Of a stretch of 64,000 bases of DNA, positions 1 to 9,000 are shown in pieces; position 1 is the first letter of the stretch, and every line of letters begins with the position of its first letter. Below the pieces are notes generated by a model that was not told the origin of the DNA, ran no database searches, and worked only from the letters and a program-made list of their open reading frames with translations. This stretch comes from Flavobacterium sp. IB48 (GTDB lineage Bacteria > Bacteroidota > Bacteroidia > Flavobacteriales > Flavobacteriaceae): contig NZ_JAEFCA010000009.1 of NCBI RefSeq assembly GCF_016405855.1, positions 111,715-175,714 on the forward strand, given 5' to 3'. The position numbers were made by a program, and so were the translations under genes.

Positions 1-1
1 G

Positions 2-568
2 GCTTATCAGCCACCAATGCTTGGATACAAACAATTATTAAATTTTGGCGCTTATTCAATTCCGGATATTGGAGGATGGATGCTAATTGTAGTTGGAGCT
101 TTGCTATTTGCTGCTATTATAAAGGAAAAATATACTAAACCATCTGGTCGGCTCTTGGGCATTTTGCTGGTTCCTGCTTTTCTTTTTTCATGTTCTGGAG
201 ACAAACCTGTTCCTATTAAACTAAATACTGATAATTGTGATTTCTGTATGATGGGAATTAGTGACGGAAGACACGGAGCCGAAATTATTACAGAAAAAGG
301 AAGGGCATATAAGTTTGATGATATTGCTTGTATGGCACATTATTGTAAAGAGCATAAAGACAGTAAAATAAAAGCATATTACGTACACGATTACGCCAAA
401 AATAATGAATTAATAAAGGCAGAAAACGCTTTTTTTGTTTCAGGTGGCATGATAAAAAGTCCAATGAACGGAAATATTGCCGCTTTTTCTAATAAGAGTG
501 AGGCAAAAGCTTTTGAAGCAAAATCAAAAGGAGTTGAAACAGAATGGACTGCAATTTTGAATAAATAA
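2..568 (+). CDS. nosL: NosL-type copper chaperone, fused to membrane segments (5' partial)
   Basis: NosL proteins deliver copper for the CuZ centre of nitrous oxide reductase. The frame is open to the left window edge (codons for AYQPP precede the ATG at 17), so the start lies outside. Counting from that ATG, a transmembrane helix spans about residues 20-36, a lipobox-like LFSC sits at 56-59 after a second hydrophobic run, and the NosL domain follows with the metal-site motif CDFCMMG at 74-80. The internal lipobox is odd: it suggests an ancestral NosL lipoprotein became joined to an upstream membrane domain. I recall such longer NosL proteins from Bacteroidetes. nosD follows after 28 nt. Confidence 0.85.
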   Translation, partial: AYQPPMLGYKQLLNFGAYSIPDIGGWMLIVVGALLFAAIIKEKYTKPSGRLLGILLVPAFLFSCSGDKPVPIKLNTDNCDFCMMGISDGRHGAEIITEKGRAYKFDDIACMAHYCKEHKDSKIKAYYVHDYAKNNELIKAENAFFVSGGMIKSPMNGNIAAFSNKSEAKAFEAKSKGVETEWTAILNK

Positions 569-596
569 AATGCCATCTTAATTAAAATATTGAATC

Positions 597-1829
597 ATGA
601 AATTTCATTTTTGCCTTTCATTCCTATTGTTTTTTAATTGTCTCTGGTCTCAAAAGATTGAAGTAGGTTCAGATAAGTCAGTTAAAACAATTAAAAAGGC
701 AATAGAACTTGCCAAATCTGGTGACACCATTATAGTCAATAAAGGCATTTATCGAGAAGGCAATATTATTATAGATAAAAAATTAATTCTACAAGGAAAA
801 GGCTTGCCAGTTCTGGATGGACAGCAAAAATATGAAGTAGTTTCGATAAAAGCCGACAGCGTAGTTTTCTCTGGGTTTAAAGTTATCAATTCAGGATATG
901 CTTCTCTTAATGATCCCTGTGGAATTAAAATATACGATAAAATCGGAGTTGTAGTAAAAGACAATGTTCTAGATAATAATTTTTTCGGAATTTATGTTCA
1001 GAAAGGATCAAACTGCATCGTAAAAAACAATACCATAAAAGCTTATCAAAAAGAAGAACAGCGTATTGGCAATGGCATTCATTGCTGGAAAAGCGATAGT
1101 ATGCAGATTATAGGAAATAGAATTTCGGGACATCGTGACGGAATTTATTTTGAGTTTGTTTCTAATTCTGTCATTTGGCGAAATGTATCTAAAGCCAACA
1201 TTCGTTACGGATTACACTTTATGTTCTCTAATGATGATTCTTATATAGGCAATGTTTTTAAAAATAATGGAGCAGGAGTGGCGGTTATGTTTACCAAAAA
1301 TGTAAAAATGTTCAACAATTATTTTGAAGAGAACTGGGGCGACGCTGCTTATGGTTTACTGCTCAAAGAAATTTCGGATAGCTATATTGTTGGAAATAAA
1401 TTTATCCGCAATACTTCTGGAATTTATATGGAAGGAACAAGCCGTGTAAAATTGGAAAAGAACATTTTTAAAGACAATGGCTGGGGAATGAAAGTACAGG
1501 CAAGCTGTATGGATAATGTGGTTTCGTTTAATAATTTTCTTTCCAATACTTTCGATATCAGTACTAACGGAAGCCTTGTTCTAAATCATTTCAATAATAA
1601 TTATTGGGATAAATATGAAGGCTACGATTTAAATCGGGACGGGATTGGCGATGTGCCTTTTCATCCGCTGAGTCTTTTTGCTGTTATTACAGAAAACAAT
1701 CCTTCGGCTATGCTTTTGTTCCGAAGTTTTATGATTACGCTTTTGGATAAATCAGAAAAAATCCTTCCGAGCATAACACCCGACAATTTTGTAGATGAAT
1801 CTCCCGAAATGAAATCTCTTGTATTATGA
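597..1829 (+). CDS. nosD: NosD, periplasmic copper-binding beta-helix protein
   Basis: Periplasmic partner of the NosFY ABC transporter, needed for maturation of the nitrous oxide reductase copper centre. A signal peptide occupies residues 1-19 (hydrophobic core, cleavage near WSQ). The rest is a right-handed parallel beta-helix of CASH type: many short repeats with N-ladder positions such as NNFFGIYV, GIHCWKS, GIYFEF and GLHFMFS. The pattern DLNRDGIGDVPF near the end is typical of NosD. The length of 410 residues fits the family. The stop overlaps the nosF start by four bases (ATGA), indicating translational coupling. Confidence 0.93.
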   Translation: MKFHFCLSFLLFFNCLWSQKIEVGSDKSVKTIKKAIELAKSGDTIIVNKGIYREGNIIIDKKLILQGKGLPVLDGQQKYEVVSIKADSVVFSGFKVINSGYASLNDPCGIKIYDKIGVVVKDNVLDNNFFGIYVQKGSNCIVKNNTIKAYQKEEQRIGNGIHCWKSDSMQIIGNRISGHRDGIYFEFVSNSVIWRNVSKANIRYGLHFMFSNDDSYIGNVFKNNGAGVAVMFTKNVKMFNNYFEENWGDAAYGLLLKEISDSYIVGNKFIRNTSGIYMEGTSRVKLEKNIFKDNGWGMKVQASCMDNVVSFNNFLSNTFDISTNGSLVLNHFNNNYWDKYEGYDLNRDGIGDVPFHPLSLFAVITENNPSAMLLFRSFMITLLDKSEKILPSITPDNFVDESPEMKSLVL

Positions 1830-2548
1830 TTACTTTAAAAAATATAAATAAAAAATTTGGAAGACTGCAGGTTTTGCAAGATGTGAACCTTGAGTTTAAA
1901 GCAGGAGAATGCATTGCGCTTATTGGTCCAAACGGCTGTGGAAAAACAACTTTGATAAAATCGATCTTAGGAATGGTATTGCCTGATAGTGGTGATATTT
2001 TACTTCATGAAGAATCGATCTTAAAGAAATTTGAATATCGAAATACTATTGGATACATGCCACAAATTGGCCGTTATCCTGATAATATGACCATTTCTCA
2101 GATTATAGAAATGATCAAGCAGATTCGGAATTCGAAGAAGGAATTGGATGAAGATTTGATAAAAGCTTTCAAATTGGATAAAATGAGCGACAAACAAATG
2201 AGGACACTTTCTGGCGGAACAACACAAAAAGTAAGTGCAACATTAGCTTTCCTTTTTAATCCTGATGTTTTAATTCTAGACGAACCGACTGCAGGACTAG
2301 ATCCGTTGGCGGCTGAAATCTTGAAGGAGAAAATCATTAAAGAGAAAAACAAAGGAAAATTAATCTTGATTACTTCGCATTTGTTGAGTGAATTGGATGA
2401 TATGATTACTCAAATCATTTTTATGCAGGACGGAAAAGTACATTTTCATAAAACGATTAAAGATCTTTTGGAATCAACCGGAGAAAACAAAATTTCAAAA
2501 TCTATTGCCACAATATTAAAAGAAAAGCAGCATGAACAGAATAATTAA
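1826..2548 (+). CDS. nosF: NosF, ABC transporter ATPase
   Basis: ATPase of the NosDFY system on the cytoplasmic face. The Walker A motif GPNGCGKTT is at residues 34-42, the ABC signature LSGGTTQK lies near residue 130, Walker B with LILDEPTAGLDP near 150-160, and the switch histidine in ITSHLLSE. At 240 residues it is a single nucleotide-binding domain and needs the separate permease NosY. It overlaps nosD by 4 nt and nosY by 17 nt, so the three are co-translated. Confidence 0.93.
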   Translation: MITLKNINKKFGRLQVLQDVNLEFKAGECIALIGPNGCGKTTLIKSILGMVLPDSGDILLHEESILKKFEYRNTIGYMPQIGRYPDNMTISQIIEMIKQIRNSKKELDEDLIKAFKLDKMSDKQMRTLSGGTTQKVSATLAFLFNPDVLILDEPTAGLDPLAAEILKEKIIKEKNKGKLILITSHLLSELDDMITQIIFMQDGKVHFHKTIKDLLESTGENKISKSIATILKEKQHEQNN

Positions 2549-3299
2549 AATTGTCTTATTGGATATTCTTAAAAATAAGATTGTTGTGAGTTATGCTCTA
2601 ATTCTAGCGCTGCTTTCTTGGGGATCTTTTTTGCTTGAAGACAATACAGCCAAAGGTTTACTAACTATTTTGAATGTTATTTTATTCACAGTTCCACTGG
2701 TATCGATACTTTTTTCAACTATTTATATTTACAATAGTTCAGAGTTTATAGAACTTTTGTTGAGCCAGCCTATTAAAAGAAAGAAAATCTGGATTAGTTT
2801 GTTTACAGGACTTTCTATTGCAATGCTTTTAGCTTTTTTTCTTGGAGCAGGAATTCCTCTTTTGGTAAATGCGCCAGGAATGGCAGGATTGATGATGGTT
2901 CTGTCTGGAAGTTTAATTTCTGTTGTTTTTGTGTCACTGGCCTTTTTGAGCTGTATTTTAACTCGAGATAAAGCAAAGGGAATAGGCTTAGCCATTTTAT
3001 TTTGGATGTATTTTGCCATATTGTTTGATGCTTTGGTGTTATTTCTTTTGTTTCAATTTGCAGAATATCCAATCGAAGAAGCGATGGTAGGAATTACGGC
3101 TTCAAGTCCGATTGATTTGGCTAGAATACAAATATTGCTGCATTTAGATCAATCTGCTATGATGGGTTATACAGGTGCTATTTTTAAAGATTTTTTCGGA
3201 ACAACTATCGGGTTGCTGATTTCTTTTTTACTGCTTGTTTTGTGGATAGCAGTTCCGTTTTTAATTTCGGTTAGAAAATTTGTCCGTAAGGATCTTTAA
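2532..3299 (+). CDS. nosY: NosY, ABC transporter permease
   Basis: Inner-membrane permease that pairs with NosF. The 255-residue protein has about six hydrophobic segments and an ABC-2 type permease layout, with the conserved region IELLLSQPIKRKKIW after the second helix. The proposed substrate in the literature is a sulfur-containing species or copper-loading assistance; the sequence cannot decide. Its start lies inside nosF and its end is 31 nt before the haemoglobin start. Confidence 0.9.
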   Translation: MNRIIKIVLLDILKNKIVVSYALILALLSWGSFLLEDNTAKGLLTILNVILFTVPLVSILFSTIYIYNSSEFIELLLSQPIKRKKIWISLFTGLSIAMLLAFFLGAGIPLLVNAPGMAGLMMVLSGSLISVVFVSLAFLSCILTRDKAKGIGLAILFWMYFAILFDALVLFLLFQFAEYPIEEAMVGITASSPIDLARIQILLHLDQSAMMGYTGAIFKDFFGTTIGLLISFLLLVLWIAVPFLISVRKFVRKDL

Positions 3300-3330
3300 T
3301 TTTTTATTATTTATTCAGAACAAAAGAAAT

Positions 3331-3702
3331 ATGAAAACAGATATTAAAAATAAAGATGATATAATTGTATTGGTAGATGCTTTTTACTTGAAAGTAAAAT
3401 CAGATTCAACAATTGGGTATTTGTTTACAGAAGTGGCTATGGTCAATTGGCAGAAACACTTGCCGATTATGTACGATTTTTGGGATAATATTCTTTTTCA
3501 TACTGGGAATTTTGAAGGCAACCCGATGCTGAAACATCGAATGTTAGATCAAAAAAGTAGACTTGCAGAAACTCATTTTAAACATTGGACAAAGCTTTGG
3601 AAAAAAACAGTCGATGATTTGTTTGAAGGAGAAAATGCTGATGAGATAAAAGTGCGGGCAGAGAATATTTCAAAATTAATGATGAATAAAGTCATTTCTT
3701 AA
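3331..3702 (+). CDS. Group III truncated haemoglobin
   Basis: A 123-residue haem globin of the truncated group III class, soluble and cytoplasmic. Class features are FWDNILFHTG followed by GNPMLKHRML, and the F-helix region ETHFKHWTKLW that supplies the proximal histidine. The open frame extends upstream to 3280 inside nosY, but the ATG at 3331 gives the normal family length, so I chose it. As the last gene of the nos operon it plausibly binds NO or O2 that would poison N2O respiration; that role is inference. A strong hairpin terminator follows the stop. Confidence 0.85.
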   Translation: MKTDIKNKDDIIVLVDAFYLKVKSDSTIGYLFTEVAMVNWQKHLPIMYDFWDNILFHTGNFEGNPMLKHRMLDQKSRLAETHFKHWTKLWKKTVDDLFEGENADEIKVRAENISKLMMNKVIS

Positions 3703-3705
3703 TAC

Positions 3706-3740
3706 AAAAACGGGAACTAAAAAAGTTCCCGTTTTTATTT
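3706..3740 (+). terminator. Rho-independent terminator of the nos operon
   Basis: Perfect 13-bp stem (arms 3706-3718 and 3724-3736, core ACGGGAACT / AGTTCCCGT) with a short A-rich loop and a T run, just after the haemoglobin stop. Confidence 0.9.
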
Positions 3741-3813
3741 TTAAAGCTATTAGAACTGAATTAATAATTTCTTTTAACCTTTTACAAAAGAAGAAAAAAC
3801 CGTGTTGGTTTGG

Positions 3814-3829
3814 TATGATTCAAATCATA
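3814..3829. promoter_or_regulatory. Crp/Fnr-like palindrome TATGATTCAAATCATA
   Basis: Perfect inverted repeat of 7+7 bases around CA. The core TGAT-N4-ATCA matches the half-site spacing of Crp/Fnr family operators. It lies 11 bp past the stop of the Crp/Fnr gene, in a convergent intergenic region where no obvious promoter needs it, so a role as operator is uncertain. Confidence 0.35.
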
Positions 3830-3839
3830 AGACAGGAAA

Positions 3840-4436
3840 TTAGTAAAACAATTTATGATCTATAATTTCAATTTTTTTGTTTTTACTCATAAGTGACAAT
3901 GTGCGTATTACGGTTTCTACCCGCAGTCCTGTAAAGTCAGCAATTTCTTGTCTCGTATATGGAATTTTCATTTTTATTGATGCGGCTACGTTATTTTGTT
4001 TTTTTAGATTATCTAAAAAATATTGAATGCGATATTCTGGTTTATGATTGACTATATTTTTAGAAAAGACAATTTTGTTATAGATTTTCCATGCAAATAG
4101 CTTGAGTATCCTAAATTGTATTTCTGGATTTTCTTCTAGAAAAGAAAAAAAGCTGTTTTTGGATAATTTTAAAATGATACAATCTGTTTGCGCAATTGCG
4201 GTAGCAGGGTAGGGTTGTCCGATAAAAAGTGGCGGTTCGCCAAAACTATTTCCTTCATTAAAAATACCAACCGTCAGATCTTTGCCATCTTCATTGGTAT
4301 AACTCATTTTTACCGTTCCTTCTAAAATTTGAAAATAGGAAAGTGCAACATCATTTTCAAAAAAAATAATTGAGTTTTTAGGAACTTTTTTAGCCACAGC
4401 TCCCCAAGTATAAAGCAAATCAGTATCAATGTGCAT
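3840..4436 (-). CDS. Crp/Fnr family transcriptional regulator
   Basis: A 198-residue regulator with an N-terminal cyclic-nucleotide-binding-type barrel (about residues 15-115, including GNSFGEPPLF) and a C-terminal winged helix-turn-helix (TRQEIADFTGLRVETVIRTL). Only one cysteine is visible (QTDCII), so it lacks the cysteine set of a 4Fe-4S FNR and is more like the DNR/NO-responsive or orphan branches. It converges on the nos operon, which makes it a candidate regulator of nitrous oxide reduction; that link is inferred from position only. Confidence 0.88.
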   Translation of the reverse strand: MHIDTDLLYTWGAVAKKVPKNSIIFFENDVALSYFQILEGTVKMSYTNEDGKDLTVGIFNEGNSFGEPPLFIGQPYPATAIAQTDCIILKLSKNSFFSFLEENPEIQFRILKLFAWKIYNKIVFSKNIVNHKPEYRIQYFLDNLKKQNNVAASIKMKIPYTRQEIADFTGLRVETVIRTLSLMSKNKKIEIIDHKLFY

Positions 4437-4624
4437 GATGAAACAATTATTGCATTTTGAAGAATTGGTTAAGTATTTGGTTTTGTTTTTATTAGGGCAA
4501 ATAAAAGTATTAAAGAGGAAAGGAAATATGATAAATGTTAGCTTTTGAATTATTTTTTCGAATCAAAATATATTCTAATGAAATTTTGAAATAAAAGTAT
4601 GATAAGGGAAAATTTATAAAAAGA

Positions 4625-4664
4625 TAAAGCATGATGAAGAGTTAAACTCTTGCATCATGCTTTA
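4625..4664 (-). terminator. Terminator of the adhesin/OmpA operon
   Basis: Long near-perfect hairpin (arms TAAAGCATGATG and CATCATGCTTTA, extended by AAGAGTT/AACTCTT with one unpaired base), followed on the minus strand by a T-rich tract. It lies 22 nt after the OmpA-family stop. Confidence 0.85.
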
Positions 4665-4685
4665 TACAATTGTGGATTAAAAAAA

Positions 4686-5999
4686 TTATTTTGCGTCTAT
4701 CAGCGTAAGTGTAACCCTTCTGTTTAGAGGTCTATTCTCAATTGGAATGTTTGGAACTAAAGGTTCGCTTTCACCTTTTGAAAATAAATGCATACGATTA
4801 GATTCAATTCCTTTATTCTGTAAATAATCTGAAACTGCCTGAGCTCTTTTCATTCCAATTTCAAGATTGCGTTCTTCAGTTCCTATATCACAAGTATATC
4901 CTGTAATATTAAGATCTGTATCTTTATTTGATTTTAGAATTTTAGCAATTTCGTCTAATCTTGTAGCCAATTCAGGCGTTACATTAGTGTTGCCAACTTC
5001 TTGGAAAGCAAGAGGTTTTTCAACATATGTGCGTTCAGTTGGTGTAAGTTCTTTTTTTGCAGGTGGAGCTTCAACAACTTTCTGCTGTACAGGAGCCGCT
5101 TCTTGAACAGGAGCTTCTGTCTTGGTCATGATTTCTTCTTTTGGCGGCACAGGTTCTGGTTTGTTTTTAGTTAGCATAAAACCTAATTTCAGTTGAATAC
5201 CTGCAGAGAAGTAACGGCTTTCTTGAACAATTTTTCTATTGCCGATTGTACCATTTGCCTGAATATTATCAATCCCGTTTGGGCTATAAGCAACTATATT
5301 AACATCTGGATTTTCTTTTGCCATTTCTGTTAAACCGTAATCTAGATATATGCCAGTATAAAGTTGCGTTTTTTCTTTTAGTTTGAAAGTAAGACCAGTT
5401 TCTATACTTAAAAGAAAAGAAGGATCTAAGTTTACTGTTGTTTTATCTTGCCAATTGGTTACTTTACCAAATCCGTGAGAAGGCAAATCATCAATCAAGA
5501 GATTTATGTCAGGATAATAACCGCTCAATTGCAACTCAGATGCTGATGCTTTTGCTGTTTGTTTTCCTGGAAAAAGAATTTTTCCTCCAACGCCAAAATA
5601 CAGTTGTGTCTGTGGTGCAATTGATGTTCTGTATTGCATCATTAATGGAACTGCAATAGAAATGAAGTGTTGATCTTCTTTATAGTTTGTCGGAGTAACT
5701 TGATACTCAAATGCAGAAGTTTGGTCATCGATTTCATAGGTTGAGATTGTAGTTCCGTTATGCAATTCAAAACTGTTCTGATTGTACATTGCATCAATTC
5801 CCGTCATTATTCCCCAGTGGCTGCTGAAGAAATAGGTGTAACCGACACCTATTCCTCCGCCAAATTTTAGTTTGCCATCTCCAAGAGTGCTATCATAAAG
5901 GATTCCTGATGGACCTCCATTAATCTTGACATTAATTTCCTGTGCTTTTATAGTGACAGTAAACAGTAGAAGTATGGCTATCGTGGTTTTAATTTTCAT
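4686..5999 (-). CDS. Outer-membrane beta-barrel protein with OmpA C-terminal domain
   Basis: The ATG at 5999 begins a clear signal peptide (MKIKTTIAILLLFTVTIKAQ); an earlier ATG at 6026 would add nine residues and is less likely. Residues about 20-275 read as an outer-membrane beta-barrel with alternating aromatic strands (YTYFFSSHWGIMTGIDAMY, YSLGIQLKLGFML-like ending). A Pro/Glu/Ala-rich linker follows, then an OmpA peptidoglycan-binding domain with NITGYTCDIGTEERNLEIG, RAQAVSDYL and NRPLNRRV. It is the last gene of the operon, starting 30 nt after the adhesin stop. It could anchor the adhesin or its translocon to the wall, in the position where SprF/PorP-type partners sit in other SprB loci; that is inference. 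Confidence 0.85.
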   Translation of the reverse strand: MKIKTTIAILLLFTVTIKAQEINVKINGGPSGILYDSTLGDGKLKFGGGIGVGYTYFFSSHWGIMTGIDAMYNQNSFELHNGTTISTYEIDDQTSAFEYQVTPTNYKEDQHFISIAVPLMMQYRTSIAPQTQLYFGVGGKILFPGKQTAKASASELQLSGYYPDINLLIDDLPSHGFGKVTNWQDKTTVNLDPSFLLSIETGLTFKLKEKTQLYTGIYLDYGLTEMAKENPDVNIVAYSPNGIDNIQANGTIGNRKIVQESRYFSAGIQLKLGFMLTKNKPEPVPPKEEIMTKTEAPVQEAAPVQQKVVEAPPAKKELTPTERTYVEKPLAFQEVGNTNVTPELATRLDEIAKILKSNKDTDLNITGYTCDIGTEERNLEIGMKRAQAVSDYLQNKGIESNRMHLFSKGESEPLVPNIPIENRPLNRRVTLTLIDAK

Positions 6000-6028
6000 C
6001 GCTTGTAATTTTAAATTAAATCTCATTT

Positions 6029-9000
6029 TTATTTAACCAATAAGTTGATTGTTTTTAATTGACCATCAGCCAATTTAAGAACAACAATATATAGTGCAAC
6101 TTGTGATGGAGCGGTTATTTCATTTTTGGCTTTTACATTTGAAATAGTCTGCACTAATTTACCTGTAATGTCATAAATCACCACTTCAGATCCACTTAAT
6201 TGAGAATCACTAAAATCACATTCTAAAGTAAATTGAGCTCCCGGTTTAACTGGGTTTGGATAGATTTTTATCTTTTTGGTAAAAATTGTTCCAGTAGTCT
6301 CAATTGGACAAGATTTAATTGAATTTCCGTTTTTGTCTTTTGCAATTACATAATAAGTACCGTTTAAAGGGAGAACCTCGCTATAATACTGACGTGTTGC
6401 ACCAGAAACAGCTGTTCCGTTTTTATACCACTGCCAAGCCACAAAATTATTCGATTTGTTATCAAAGAATAGCACATTTGCCCATTGCTGTACAACGAGT
6501 CCAGATTGGCTTATTTCTATTGGTTTAACAACGGCTGTAGCTTCATTATGATTCTGATCTCCATTTTGCGTTGCAGTAATGGTTGAATTTCCTGAACCTG
6601 TAATATTTAAAGTTGATCCAGAAATTGTTCCTAAAGCTGTATTTGCAATGGTATAAGAAATTGGTAATCCGCTATCTGCTGTTGCAGTTAAGGTTACGTT
6701 ATCAGAATCTAAACATCCAAAATCTAAAGTTTGGTTCCAAGTGATAGTTTGGTCAGCTTTAGTAATTTCAAATTCTGCACCGGTAAAATCAATTATATAA
6801 TCAGCACCAGCACTAATTGATCCTAGCTTAATGTTATATTTTCCAACATTTTCTCCAGTATCTCTTGAAAGAAGACCTGTAAGTATTGAGTTTGTGTCTC
6901 CATTAGCAAAACCTAAAGCCGTATAATTGAATACTGGATCGGTTGTACCATAAACTTTGGTATGTCCTGCTGCTGCAGTTATAGTAAGCGTATATTTTTC
7001 TGTTGTAAAACTTACTTCATTTCCATAATTAACAAAACCGTTACTGTTTACAGCATAAGTTCTAACATAATAAGTTCTATTTCCTCTAAGGCCTGATAAA
7101 GAGCTTGTAAATGTTCCTAATGCAGCAGTAACATTAATTTTAGTATCGGCTGTAGTAGGAGAGGCATGTTGTGCATATACAAAACCAACTTCTGTTAAAC
7201 ATTCTCCCTTGTCAGTATCTAATCCGTCAGAAGATGCAGTACCAGATAATGAAGCACCAGTTTGCGTTATTCCTGTAATAGTTGCAGTATTTAGATTAAC
7301 TGGATTATCAGGCTGTGTTATGTCAATACTTAGAGAAACTGAACAGGAATTTGCATCTGTAACCGTAACCATGTAAGTTCCAGCTACTAGATTAGTTGCC
7401 GTTGAAGCATTTCCTCCAGATGGAGACCAAGCATAAGAATAAGTGCCTGTACCGCCTGTTACGCTAACTGTAGCCGAGCCATTATTTCCGTTATGGCAAG
7501 ATACTGCTACAGCATTTGCTGTTAAGGTTAAAGCATCTGGTTCTGTAATTGTTATGATATTTGTCGCAGAACATGAATTTTCGTCTGTAACAGTTACTGT
7601 ATAAGTTCCTGCAGTAAGGCCAGTTGCTGTTGCAGCATTTCCACCTGATGGAGACCAAGCATAAGAATAAGCGCCTGTACCACCTGTTACGCTAACTGTA
7701 GCCGATCCGTCGCTTCCGTTATGGCAAGATACTGGTGCAGCATTTGAAGTTAAGGTTAAAGCGTCTGGTTCTGTAATTGTTATGGTATTTGTTGTAGAGC
7801 ATGAATTTCCATCTGTAACAGTTACTGTATAAGTTCCTGCAGTAAGGCCAGTTGCTGTCGCAGCAGTTCCGCCAGAAGGCGCCCATAAATAGCTATAATT
7901 GCCTGTTCCTCCAGTAGCCACTACAGATGCAGTACCATTATTGCCTTGGTTACAAGAAACATTGGTATGTGAATCTGATGCAGAAAGTACAGATGGCTCT
8001 GAAATTATTACTGATTCTGTTACAAAACATCCATTTGCATCTGTAACAGTAACAGAGTAAGTATTTGGACTTAATCCTGTAGCTGATGCGGCAGTTCCTC
8101 CAGATGGAGACCAAGAGTATGTATAAGTTCCAGTTCCTCCAGAAGGAGTTACAGTTGCTGTTCCGTTATTTGCTTGATTGCATAAAACATCTGTTTTGGC
8201 TATTGTCGCTGTAAGAGCAGGCGGTTCATTAATAGTTACCATTGCTGTTGCAGAACAAGAATTAGCATCTGTAACAGTTACTGTATAAGTTCCTGCTGCA
8301 AGGCCAGTTGCTGTTGCTGCATTTCCTCCAGATGGAGACCAAGCATAAGAATAGACGCCTGTACCGCCTGTTACACTAACTGTAGCCGATCCATCGCTTC
8401 CGTTATGGCAAGATACCGCTACGGCATTTGGTGTTAAGGTTAAAGCATCTGGTTCTGTAATTGTTATGGTATTTGTTGTAGAACATGAATTTTCATCTGT
8501 AACAGTTACTGTATAAGTTCCTGCAGTAAGACCAGTTGCTGTCGCAGCAGTTCCGCCAGAAGGCGCCCATAAATAGCTATAATTGCCTGTTCCTCCAGTT
8601 GCCACTACAGATGCAGTACCATTATTGCCTCCGTTACAAGAAACATTGGTATGCGAATCTGATGCAGAAAGTACAGATGGCTCTGAAATTATTACTGACT
8701 GTGTCACAAAACATCCATTTGCATCGGTAACAGTAACAGAGTAAGTATTTGGACTTAGTCCTGTTGCTGTTGCGGCAGTTCCTCCCGATGGTGACCAAGA
8801 GTATGTATAAGTTCCAGTTCCTCCAGTAGGAGTTACCGTTGCTGTTCCGTTATTTGCTTGATTACATAAAACATCTGTTTTGGCTATTGTTGCGCTAAGA
8901 ATAGACGGTTCATTAATGGTTACCGTTGCTGTTGCTTCACATAAGTTAGCATCTGTAATAGTAACAGTGTAGGTTCCTGCAGATAATCCGCTGGCCGTTG

